From positions 38,802,464-38,866,463 of the forward strand of contig CM035162.1 of assembly GCA_020205615.1 (NCBI GenBank): a stretch of 64,000 bases of DNA, written 5' to 3'. The notes beneath the pieces were generated by a model. The model saw only the letters and a list, made by a program, of their open reading frames with translations, had not been told where the DNA came from and searched no databases. Source of the DNA: Panax quinquefolius (lineage: Eukaryota > Streptophyta > Magnoliopsida > Apiales > Araliaceae). The position numbers were made by a program, and so were the translations under genes. Below, in pieces: positions 10,000 through 20,303 of the stretch (its first letter is position 1; every line of letters begins with the position of its first letter).

Positions 10000-11720
10000 G
10001 TAACCATAATGTAACATAATAAAACAGTAACCACATAATTTTATGATAGTAACCAGAACAGGTTTTAATGGTAACCAAAACAGAAACATCATGTAATGAA
10101 ACCCAATTTAGACAATCCATGTATACTAAACAATTATATATTAACTAGAATAAAAAATAAAGTATCTGAAATTCCAAATTGAGGACACAATAATAATAGC
10201 CAAACCATAAATAACAAAGAACAAAACATAATAAAGAAGTAACCAAATAGTTATATGAAAAGTAACCGAGAACATGTTTTAATGGTAACCAAAATGTAAA
10301 ACAACTTTGTATATGTCAACCAAGTTTAGGCAACCCATGTATACTCTCACATGTACATTTAACCATAACTTTTTCAATGAATTTTCTAGAAGAGCATAAC
10401 CCTTGTAGAATATATTTGAAGGAATTTACAAAAATAATGCATCAATGTATACTAAGCAAATACATGGTTTATTATGACTTGGGTTTATTATTTACAAAAA
10501 TAAAACATCCACAAACTAATGATGCCTTAAACTTCTCCAACTGACTTGGGTTCAATTTATTGGTAATAATGCTGGAGACTTCCATGTTACACCAATATAT
10601 AATTTTTCCAGTGAATTTTCTCATTGCATTCCTCATAGTAAAGATCTCATAACTGCAAATAAACAAAATCAGATTTACACAGTCATTAGTAACCAGATAT
10701 AAACAATATTTATAACATAAACAGTTACGTAGTGACCAACAAATAAAAGCATACTAACCAAAACATAATATAACAATTACACAATGGCTAAAAATGTACT
10801 ATAACAAATAACCAACATCCCACATTGATCGCACAATAATAGTTATCATATCATAATATAACATTAACCATACCATAATAAAGCAGTAACCAAAAAGTTA
10901 TATTATATAATCTAATGGTGACCAAAATATAAACAACATGTAGTACATACCATATTATGCAGTAAACAAATAGTTATATATAATATTAACCAAAACATAA
11001 TTTAAAGGTCACCAAAACAAAAACATGTATACCAAAAAATATACTAAAGAAGTAACCAAACAGTTATATGATAGTAACCAAACCATGTTTTAATGGTAAC
11101 CAACACATAAACAACATGTATACCAAATCTAGTTTAGTCAACCAATGTATACTAAGCAAATACATTGGAACCAAAACAATACATAAAAGTAACCAAAATC
11201 CCAATTGAGAAAAAAAAAATGGTATCCAAATCATAAGCCAACAAAAAAAAAAATACTAATGAAGTAACCAAACAGTTATATGTTAGTAACCAAAACGTAT
11301 ATTAATGGTAACCAATACATAAACAACATATAGACCAAACACAGTTTAGTCAACCCATATATACTAAGCAAATACATGGTAACCAGAACAACAAAAAACA
11401 GTAACCAAAATCCCAACTCAAGGAAACAAAAATAGAATCCAAATCAGAAATTAACAATAACCAAAAACATACTAAAGAAGTAACCAAATATTTATATGAT
11501 AATAACCAAAAAATGATTTAATGGTAACCAATACATAAACAACATATACACCAAAACCAGTTTAGTCAACCATGTATACTAAGCAAATACATTGTAACCA
11601 TAACAACATAAAAAAGTAACCAAAATACCAAATCAAGGTAACAAAAATGGCATCCGAATCACAAGCTAACAGTAACCAAAACATAATGCAGAAGTAACCA
11701 AACAGTTATATGATAGTAAC
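10000..11720 (-). repeat. GTAACC minisatellite, inverted half, about 214-bp units at right end
   Basis: AGTAACCAAA words dominate, the reverse complement of the left array. The right end is a clean tandem: GAAGTAACCAAACAGTTATA-type starts lie at 11049, 11261, 11477 and 11691, giving periods of 212-216 bp. Each unit contains AATGGTAACCAA, CAGTTTAGTCAACC and TATACTAAGCAAATACAT in the same order. Confidence 0.85.
10496..10652 (-). pseudogene. exon-like fragment, weak DUF1985-like match
   Basis: On the minus strand, ATTTGCAG precedes an open segment encoding about 52 residues, including MRKFTGKIIYWCNME and KLNPSQLEKFKASLVCG. It ends at a possible GTAAAT donor. The pattern of an L-[ST]-P-x-x-L-x-x-F-[RK]-x-[ST] start followed by a Cys/Gly-containing step resembles the start of DUF1985, a plant domain often found with Ulp1-like proteases in Mutator-type elements. 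This is recalled from family knowledge and is weak; the downstream conserved part is not visible. It sits between repeat blocks in the same orientation as the other minus-strand exons at 11777-12160. Confidence 0.35.
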
Positions 11721-11776
11721 AATAACAAAATTTAAATTAGCAAACCTTTAAAAAATTTGGGTTGGAAATATCTTAC

Positions 11777-12160
11777 AAGCTATGAACTTGAGCTTCATAC
11801 ATCTTAACTACAGGAACATCAAAATCGTAATCCAACTCCACAAACCCAAACAAATTTTTTCAAGTCCTTAATAGAATTACCTTTGTGATTCTTTTCTCTC
11901 TCCCATCCTTCTTCCTCAGATCAATCATTCTATACAAAACATAAAAATAACACAAATCCAAACAATCAATACCCCATTCTGTTAGAAACATAAGCGTATA
12001 TATATGATCATATTGACAATTAATTAGTAGAATGAGAATTAATGAAATTAGAAGCATACCTTAGAGAAACCGAATCCTTTTCGGTTGTGAAGAGTTGGAG
12101 AGAGAAAATCACGTATTAGCTTTGAAAGTCACGTATTCAATTTTACATCGAGTTGAGAGA
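11777..12160 (-). pseudogene. 5' exons of an unidentified spliced gene
   Basis: Three exon-like parts on the minus strand. A leader ends at CTAAG|GTATGC (12060/12059). A small exon at 11929-11881 begins after TTGTATAG, opens with ATG (MIDLRKKDGREKRITK) and ends AAAG|GTAATTC. A third exon at 11807-11777 follows CCTGTAG and continues in phase 0 (LRCMKLKFIA), ending at GTAAGA. CT-rich UTR sequence and a (GA)9 tract lie upstream at 12214-12231. The chain of consistent signals suggests a once-functional gene start. I do not recognise the protein. Confidence 0.3.
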
Positions 12161-14424
12161 CTATGGTGTTCTTGGCATGCATGCATGGAGAGGACGAATG
12201 ACGAGTGGCTTTTAGAGAGAGAGAGAGAGAAGTAGTAAGGAAGAAGAGAGAAATAGTAAGTATGTAGATAGAGAGAGACCAAGAAGGAAGATGGAAACTA
12301 ATTTGTTATGTCAGCTTATTAATATTAATCCCTTAATTTAAGGACTCTTAATTGTATTAGTATTGTAAATATATATGATAAAGTGTCATATTTTTGTAAT
12401 TATTTTATGAATGTATGATTTTTGTAATTACTTTTAAAAATGTACTATAATATGTAATTGTTCCTTTTTCTTCCTTCTTAGATAAGCACTACTTCATAGC
12501 GAGCAGACCTTAATTCTCCTTCAAAAATGCTTATACATAAAAACGTGAGTCTCATTAATTGGGCAAAGGTGCAAAAAAACCCCTGATGTTTACACGGATG
12601 TCCCACTTCCACCCTAAACTAATTTTTTTTTCCAAAAGTACCCTTAACGTTACACATTTAGGTCAACCGTGCCCCTGTCCTTAACGGAAATGCCACATAG
12701 ACTAACTCTATTAATACGTGGACAATTTTTGCTGACGTGACAACATTTGCTGACATGTGCAGAATATAAAATTACATTTACATCATTTAATCAAAATACT
12801 TAAATTAATCAAACAAAAAAAAAAATACTAAAATTCAAAAATAAAAAAGCAAAACATATTTAGAAATTTTATTTTTTTTTTTTTTTTTAAAAATATTTAT
12901 ATTATTTTTTTAATAAAAATAAAAAACAGCTTTTTAATAAAATAGAAATTTTTAAAAACACAGTTTTTTATTTTATTAAAAAAAATAATACGCAATTTTT
13001 TAATAAAAATAAAAAACATGCTTTTTTAATAAAAATAATTATTTATAATAATAAAAAATGAAGTTTTATTTTTTGTTATAAAAATTAAAAAAAGCAGTTT
13101 TTTAATAAAATAAATTTTTTAAAAAATTTGTGTCATTTTAATTGAGATAATGTGCTTTTATACTAATATCAATAAAAAGAGTACCTTTCTTGTAAAATAA
13201 AAAAAAAATGACAAATGAAACTCTTTATTGTGTCATTTTATACTAATATCCAAATATTTTTTAAAATTTTTTTATTTTATTAAAAAAAAGCTTTTTTTAT
13301 AATTTTTATAACAAAAAAATAAAATTACGTTTTTATATAAATAATTATTTTTATTTTAAAAAAGCGTATTTTTTTATAATAAAAATTAAAAAAAAAAAGG
13401 CTTTTATTTTTATTAAAAAAAATTACATTTTCTTAAAAATTTATTTTATTAAAAAGACTGCTTTTTTTATTAAAAAAAAATAAAACAACGCTTTTTGTAA
13501 AAATTTTATTAAAAAAAATCGCATTTTTTAATAAAATAAAAAAATAAAATTTCTAAATATGTTATGCTTTTTTTTTTTTTATTTTAGTATTTTTTTTTTT
13601 TCGATTAATTTAAGTATTTTGATTAAATGATGTAAATGTAATTTTATGTTCTCACATGTCGTCAAAGAAATGTTGCCACGTCAAAGAAAAATTATCCATG
13701 TGAGACCCTCAGATTTTATCAATAAAGATTTAAATTTTGTTGAAATAATTTTTTAATATTATGGTGTGAATTTAAGATAATATTATAGTTGTGGGTAGTA
13801 TTTATAAATTTTGCAAAGTATGCAAGTGGTTATATTATATTCGATTGGTCGGAAATATTCGGTTTAGCAGGAATATTCGTGATAACTACCAATCATTGGT
13901 GGACCCTATTGAATAATTATTATCATTTGATCGAGAAAACGACAAAAATATTTTATTGAAATAACTACGGAAGTTTTACCGTGGTTCTTTGTTGAACTAC
14001 TTTCGGTAGTAAAAGTACAAGAATACGTGTGGTTGCGTAAGCATTACCAGTATTGATTATTGATGCTTATGTGAGAAGTCACTCACTTTGATTCCATTAT
14101 CACGATTAATAATATGAATTATTATAATGATAATGACGCTTTTGTTTTATTCGTATTATTAACGTAATAAAACGAAACATCTTTTTATATAAAATAGAAT
14201 ACTTTATTAAAGTTATTCTATAAATAGAATATATTATATTTTATTACGATAAAGGTTGCATAGTGTTTTGTAAGACCCTCGAAATTTTTTCTAAATAAAA
14301 AGGAATTTCCTTTATTTATTATTTTGAAATAGTAAGGGTTGATTTGATTAATGTGATAGTTAAGGGTTAAATACGCAAATATTTCAAAATAAGCAAGTGG
14401 TTATAAAATATTCATTTTTGTTTG

Positions 14425-14507
14425 GAATATTCGTTTGGTCGTGGAATATTCAGAATCTTGTCGGAGAATATTCGTTTGGTCGTGGAATATTCGCATCGCG
14501 AATATTC
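14425..14507 (+). promoter_or_regulatory. cluster of five GAATATTC palindromes in U3
   Basis: GAATATTC occurs at 14425, 14444, 14466, 14485 and 14500, several in the context TTTGGTCGTGGAATATTC. Each fits the GAAnnTTC dimer of a heat-shock element. The cluster recurs at about 20457-20542 in the 3' LTR and, with fewer perfect copies, in the other LTRs. It lies about 1 kb upstream of the TATA box. The regulatory role is inferred. Confidence 0.4.
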
Positions 14508-15527
14508 GCACGATTTGGCCGCAAGCGACCATGTGGGCCCCATAACCGGAAAGCGATTGGATGAGGAAAACGACAAAGTTTGGGTGGTTATAAATAATCT
14601 ACGTAGTTATTACTCAAGTAAGATCGTTGGAATACCCTAATGGTTAAAATACGCAATACGCTGGCGTGGTTGCACAAAGAACCTGTACGATTGCATTGCA
14701 TCAATTATTGATTCTTACGTAAAGAAGGCACTACTCAATAATTTTCACAGAGAATTATCGCTCAATATTTTATTTTATCGATTCAATAATTGTTGCATTG
14801 GTATTTTATATTATCATTGCTTCAATAATTGTCATCGCACAAGATTTCCCATTATCGATCAATAATTCATATTATTTGAATAATATTATTAGATAACATT
14901 ATTGGCAATGTCTAGAAAGTTCTGCATCTAAGGAGAGGTTTGGTCACCTAATCAAGGCTACCAAGAAGGAGAGATCCTTATCTGAAAGCCCTCTTTCCTT
15001 CCGGAACAGTACTGTCATTATAAATGTGATTCTGTAATATTATTTGTGAATAATTAATTATCGATTCATATGATAAGGAAATATTTATTTTATATGAATA
15101 TAAATGATGGATTTATTTATGTGGTTATTAATGAAGGAATTAATGTTGAGGTGTTTTATCAAGATTTTATCTGATTGAGGTATTAAAATCAAATCGTGGG
15201 TTTTGAGATATATTGTGGGGTTATAATTTTTAATCCGACCGCTGATCGTTGTAATTTTTGGATATGTTATACATACATAAGTTGAGTATATGTCCACAAA
15301 TTTTGAACCGTTAAAAATGCACGAATGATTTGTTGTGAATTTTAAGAGGTGTCGATTCTAAATTAGGTTTATAATTGATTTTGGTGGAAAATTCTAGAAT
15401 TGAGGGGCCCCACTTGTGGTTGGTGAAAAAATGTGCTGAATTTTATTTCAAATGTGGTGGGTGGCAATAGTAGCAGTAAAGCCATCGTGTAGCAGTCAAA
15501 GTCCGCTTTCACCGGCTAACATTTTCC

Positions 15528-15536
15528 TATAAATAG
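15528..15536 (+). promoter_or_regulatory. TATA box, 5' LTR of B
   Basis: TATAAATAG follows TTTTCC and precedes GAATTGAAAATCACACCGTA, a start-site region conserved in all the related LTRs. It is the likely promoter of the element RNA, placing the following 1.7 kb of LTR in the transcript. Confidence 0.8.
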
Positions 15537-15804
15537 AGAGGGCTGTTAGAATTGAAAATCACACCGTAAACAAAGTTTTCTCTTTTCTCTATATTATTGA
15601 GCGTATTTTGTGAGTATTTAGATACTTTGAGAGTTGCTGTTCAGTACAAGTTTCATCCAGCATAACTTCCGACCTTTCCTTCCGAAGTACTGATTCTTTG
15701 AGGTAAGGGATGTTATTTTCTTCTTAAATGATATTATTTCTTCAATATCATTATGCTGAAATATTGGTTGGAACTTTTTATCAAATTTGGAATTTTTTCA
15801 TGTC

Positions 15805-15895
15805 GGGGTTACTATTCATGAGTTACTATTCACGAGTTACTATTCATGAGTTACTATTCACGAGTTACTATTCACGAGTACTATTCATGAAGCAT
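15805..15895 (+). repeat. GAGTTACTATTCAC minisatellite in LTR leader
   Basis: About six units of 14-15 bp alternating TTCATGAG and TTCACGAG. The equivalent array lies at 21836-21925 in the 3' LTR, and in E, H, I and J. It is downstream of the TATA box, so it should be transcribed. Confidence 0.95.
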
Positions 15896-16241
15896 GGAGA
15901 TGTTTTTTGTGGAATTTCTATCTTTGGGTGTCGGAGTTACTATTCACGATATACGGATTATTCACGATACTACAAGACTATTCACGATACTAAGACTATT
16001 CATCGAAAAATAAAATTTCTTCTTTTCGTCTAAAAATATCTATTTTGGATACTAGCTTTGATCATTGTATCCATGTTTTGATCATTCTCAAATTTTACAC
16101 CACTATGATTATTTTTGAGGTATTGTTGACATGGATAAAACAAAGTACGAATCCTTAATCCTTAATCCTTGTCATTTTGTTTCACCGATTCGCTTCTTTA
16201 AAAATATTTTTCATCATCCTCGCCTTAAATGATGATAGATT

Positions 16242-16690
16242 GAATATCTTTGGCCTCAGAAAAAAGATGAATGATTTTTTGAAGAATATCTTTGGCCCAG
16301 TAGTGCAAAAAGATGAATGATTTCTCAAGAATATCTTTGGCCCAGTAGTAAAGATGAACAGTGTTTAAATGAATACGACTGATCGATGAATATCTTTGGC
16401 CCAGAGTGCAAAGATGAATGATTTTTAAGAATATCTTTGGCTCGTAGTGCAAAGATGAATGATTTCAAGAATATCTTTGGCTCAGTAGTGCAAAGATGAA
16501 CAGTGTTTAAATGAATACGACCGATCGATGAATATCTTTGGCCCAGTAGTGCAAAAGATGAACAGTGTTTAAATGAACATGACCGATCGATGAATATCTT
16601 TGGCCTTTAGTGCAAAGATGAACAGTGTTGAGATGAACACGACCGATTGATGAATATCTTTGGCCCAGAGGTAAATGATGAATATTTGAT
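16242..16690 (+). repeat. tandem array of small hairpin units in LTR leader
   Basis: About nine units of 43-66 bp. Most carry GAATATCTTTGGCCCAGTAG, followed by TGCAAAGATGAA. ATCTTTG and CAAAGAT are perfect 7-bp inverted repeats around an 11-nt loop. The 3' LTR copy is at 22268-22712. Some units are degraded in the loop only. Confidence 0.9.
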
Positions 16691-17232
16691 TCGAGATGAA
16701 TATCGATTGATGTTACAGGATAAAATATTGATGATGGACCTGTTAAATTCATAGATTATAGTAGATTTCATTCTCTACGTAACTCTTCTATGAATTATTA
16801 TTTCCGCCGCGAATATTGATCCGAAACTTGTTGTCTATCAGATTCTATCGATTTTTCCTCGCTGGAGACTAACGATAATTTGTTGTATATTATCTTAGTC
16901 ATAACATTCTTTACCGGGCTAGTTGAGCTCACCCTTTTCCTTGTTGTTCCATTTTTCTTCTCGTGAGGCGAGAATGTAATGAGTACTATGTCCGGGTATG
17001 GAATGAAGGTTCTAGAGAGAGTTGTTTAGTAGTCCTCACCATTATTGTAAAATAATGTATCAATAAATGTGATGAGGATTTATTTGAGTATAAATATTGT
17101 CTAGAAGATAATATTTGTATTTAAACTCACGCTTTATTGTTGTGATAATAAAGTTGTAGTTGTTTCGCATTACATGTATTCATGACTCGTAATGGGTTGG
17201 ATGGAATGGACCTATTTTGGGGCGCCACCAGC

Positions 17233-17246
17233 TGGTATCGAGCTTA
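17233..17246 (+). other. primer binding site, element B
   Basis: TGGTATCGAGCTTA lies two or three bases after the LTR. It matches the plant initiator Met tRNA site (TGGTATCAGAGC) except for one missing A in the CAG. Confidence 0.8.
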
Positions 17247-17409
17247 GGATATGATCTCCATGAGATCGGGAATAGAACTAGGAGGGAGAGACGAGTAAAT
17301 CCTTCACTAGTGTGTCCTACCTAAGCTTATTTGTTAGTTGGTCAAGATATGTGGGATATTATGTGATTGATTTCCTTAATTAACCCTTGTTTTATGACAA
17401 GAATCGAGA

Positions 17410-18530
17410 ATGTCGATCGAGAATATTAATAGTGGTGTAAATGAGACCGTGGAGATGCCTGTATTTTAACAACGAGGAGAACGTGCAACAGTCGGGCAAT
17501 GTACCTCCCGTGAATAACACCAATCGAAAGCGATGATGAACGAGGGGATGTTTAGAAGTTTTTTGTAGTTCATGCAAAATCGCATTTGGGAGACTCGTGT
17601 TCAAAATATAGAGGAAATGATAGCAATTCACGGTGGTCACATCCAAGCAGCTCAAAGAGTCGGGACCACCGCAATTTGGGGAAAGCCAGATCCGATCACG
17701 GCGGAAACATGGGTCAAGCAAATTACCAAGATATTCGATGTCTCGATGCACGAAGGAACATAAAGTTCCATTCGCTACTTTTATGTTCCGTGGCGAGGCA
17801 GACATCGGTGGGAATCATGAAGCGCACTCCATTCACCGCACTCAAAGATGTCATGGGAGACGCTTTCAGAAATAGCTTCAATGACAAGTACTTCGAAAGT
17901 ATTCGGCTATACGAAGGAAGTGGAGTTTATTAGACCGAGCAGTAATAATACGATTTGATCCCAAAGACGAGGCGGTTCGCGAGTTATCCAGTGCTCAGAC
18001 CTCATTTGGTGGAGAATGAGGAACGATGACGCGGATGTTTCGAGAGGTTTGAAACCCAGATACGCCAAGATCTCATTTCTCATAAATTTTCTCTATTCAG
18101 ATGTTGTAAATGTGGCTCAAATGTTAGAGCGAGATAACGAGTACGCTCAACCGAGGGACCATAACCGTGGATCATACCAAAGATAGCAAATCATCGTAAT
18201 AACGATAACCAAAGGAGAAAGAAGAATACGGACAAAGGCGGAACCACTCGGTGGTAATCGTGGTCATGAAAATAGAAGAAGCGAGTTGGGAGGAGATTTT
18301 AAAAGAGGAGATTCAACAACGACCATGTGAAGACGCTCGCCGCCAAGTGGCAATCGTTCCAAGGAGGAGAAAGACCATCGGTCAGATGTTACAAATGCGG
18401 AAAGAGGGATATATCACCCCAAACCGCCCACAACAGCTTTAAGGTATGTTATAATTGTGGAAAAGAAGGACATATCGCCGAGATTGTACGATATCAAAAC
18501 CTAGTGCAATGGGGACGGTGACTCAAAAGG
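17410..18530 (+). pseudogene. gag: element B gag (broken)
   Basis: ATG at 17410 (MSIENINSGVNETVE) opens in the standard context, about 180 bp after the LTR. Frame shifts follow within 60 bp. Recognisable Gag pieces are AETWVKQITKIFDVS near 17700-17745, LNDKYF-like and EVEFIRL-like traces near 17870-17935, and HLVENEER-like near 18010. Two zinc knuckles remain at 18380-18500: CYKCGKRDISPQT is damaged, and CYNCGKEGHIAEI lacks the final Cys. The gene is unreadable as one protein because of at least six frame changes, many at CAG/CTG words. Confidence 0.85.
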
Positions 18531-18539
18531 ATGTCCTGT

Positions 18540-20290
18540 AAAAGTCAAAGTCAACGATTCCTCGGAAGAGCGTTTATGTCGTGACCGGTTAAAAAATACG
18601 AGGAACCCGAACGGTTAGCACGGGTTAGTTAATTATAAATTCTTGCGATGTTTATACCTTTACTAGATACCTTGCTTCTACCCATTCTTTATCTCTCTTG
18701 CTTGCGCCAACGCTTGAACTCGACTACGAGAAATTAGACTTTGACCTATTTATGGAGACTCCAGTTAGAGAAACTTTCATTACATCCGTTGTTTAAAAAA
18801 TCTTGTTTGATTCAAGTTGGCACCATTACCTTACACCGTTAACCTTATCTCTTTAAAGATACTTGCTTTTGGGATTGATTGGTTAACTACTCATCATGCC
18901 AAAATTGATTGCTTTTGTAAGGTCATTAGTTTTCATATTCCTAAGCAACCCGTTATTGAACTCAAGCAATCAAACCATTGTAGTCAAACATTTTCATATC
19001 AAGCCATGAAGTCATTCGCTTATTACTACGATGTCAAGTTTTCTTAGTCCATGTTATGGATTTGAATAAAGACACGCCGATTTGAATAATATTCTTGTTG
19101 TTATTGATTTTTCCCGACGATTTCAAGAATTTATCGCTTACTCCCCAAAGATCGATATTAAATTTTGTATCGACTTTGAACCCTGTGACAAAACTCATTT
19201 CTAAAATCTCATATCGAATGGCTCCTATTGAACTTCGTGAGTTAAAATTCAACTATTGAATTTGGTACACGAGCCTTTATCTTGTGACTTCCTTTGTGGA
19301 ATTCACCTGCTTTACTCTATAAGGGACGCCATATTCGTGCGATATAAGAAATCGATAGGTGTCATTGTGACGTCATATCCAAGGTTAGGATATGAGTCAC
19401 AATTGAGAACAACCTAAGTCAGAATCGAAATGCGTAGTTTTCTAGGCTTAGTTGGTTATTATCGAGATACGTTGAAGGATATTCTCAATCGCTATTCCAT
19501 TAACGTAGCTAACTCGTAGAGATACAAAATTCGAATGGAGCAAGGAATGTGGGAAGAGCTTCAAGAACTCAAGAGAGACTCATTTCAAAGACATGTTCGA
19601 CCATGCCATCCCGGAAAAGCGAACGTGGTAGCCGACGTGTTGAGTAGAAGATCGTATACAAGTAAAGCAGTGCGATGTTGTCAAAGACTAATTTCGTATA
19701 ATATACAAATAATAGAGATGGAGATGAAAACTCTAGGTACCCACGTGATGATATACGAAAGTACGTGATGATATACGAGTATAATCGACTTTTAATCGAT
19801 AAAGTTAAAGTCGCTTAAGCCACACAATCGAGCCGATGAATTTGAAGAAGGAGGTGCAAGAAGTTGTTATTTCAAAAGCGAGAATCGGTGAGGGAGGAAA
19901 GCTCAAACCTTCGATTTATTAATCCATTTGAAATTCTCGATCGAATAGGAACCGTGGGCCTATAGACTGCGTTTTACCACCAAGTATGACGCAGTTCATA
20001 ACGCTTTTCACGACGATGTTACGTAAATATGTGGATGACCCAAACACGCTATCGAAGTTAGAACCCATCCCACGAGAGATAGTCAAGACTTAACGACGAG
20101 GAGGTACCTGCCAAGATTTTGTAGAGGAAAGAATACGACCTATGTATCGAGGTTATACCATAAGTTAAAGTTTTGTGGAGAAACCATGATATTGAGGAAA
20201 TGACCGGGAGTTGGAAACGAAAATGAAAGCGAGGTATCTTTACCTTTTCAAACACTGTGTACGTGACGCCAATTTCGAGAGACGAAATTT
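18540..20290 (+). pseudogene. pol: element B pol remnant, RT and integrase cores deleted
   Basis: Protease traces lie at 18640-18800 (KLDFDLFMETP). The linker with DWLTTHHAKIDCFCK follows near 18875-18915, and the RT start remnant [12 protein letters not shown] near 19160. At about 19250 the sequence leaves RT and enters about 150 bp of filler. It rejoins at a segment matching RSFLGLVGYYR near 19435, then WEELQELKR, and jumps again to HPGKANVVADVLSRR near 19605, the usual end of RNase H. At about 19860 it passes from the integrase N-terminal region straight to the C-terminal part, so the DDE core is absent. The tail ends in the LTR-proximal GACGAAATTTCATAAG. No enzyme can be made. Confidence 0.85.
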
Positions 20291-20303
20291 CATAAGAGGG
20301 AGG
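20291..20303 (+). other. polypurine tract, element B
   Basis: ATAAGAGGGAGG lies immediately before the 3' LTR, the plus-strand priming site. C, E and H have the same sequence type. Confidence 0.75.

Larger units (their letters stand above)
7150..12461. mobile_element. candidate composite transposon with inverted GGTTAC arrays
   Basis: Segments of about 170 bp at both edges (7150-7320 and 12295-12461) share the same beginning (AAACTAATTTGT) and the same end (AAAATGTACTAAAATATGTAA-like) in direct orientation. Inside, GGTTAC words dominate the left half and GTAACC the right half, switching near 9995, so the interior is broadly mirror-like. Exon-like segments with good splice signals lie at both ends. 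This looks like a degraded, rearranged gene-bearing DNA element. A MULE carrying a DUF1985/Ulp1-type gene is one possibility, from a weak protein match at 10496-10652. The true boundaries are uncertain. Confidence 0.4.
14269..17229 (+). repeat. 5' LTR of B
   Basis: About 2.96 kb, TGTAAGACCC to GGGGCGCCAC. U3 holds the GAATATTC cluster, the GGTCACCTAAT block near 14940 and the TATA box at 15528. The leader holds two tandem arrays. A probable polyadenylation signal (AATAAAG near 17148) precedes the end. Confidence 0.93.

Noticed and set aside
12880..13550. A/T-only mesh as a possible matrix-attachment region or origin
   Set aside because: Its palindromic structure is explained by the fold-back element core; nothing independent supports another role.
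15728..16033. 101-codon open frame in the B 5' LTR
   Set aside because: It covers the same minisatellite; the 3' LTR copy has a different frame pattern.
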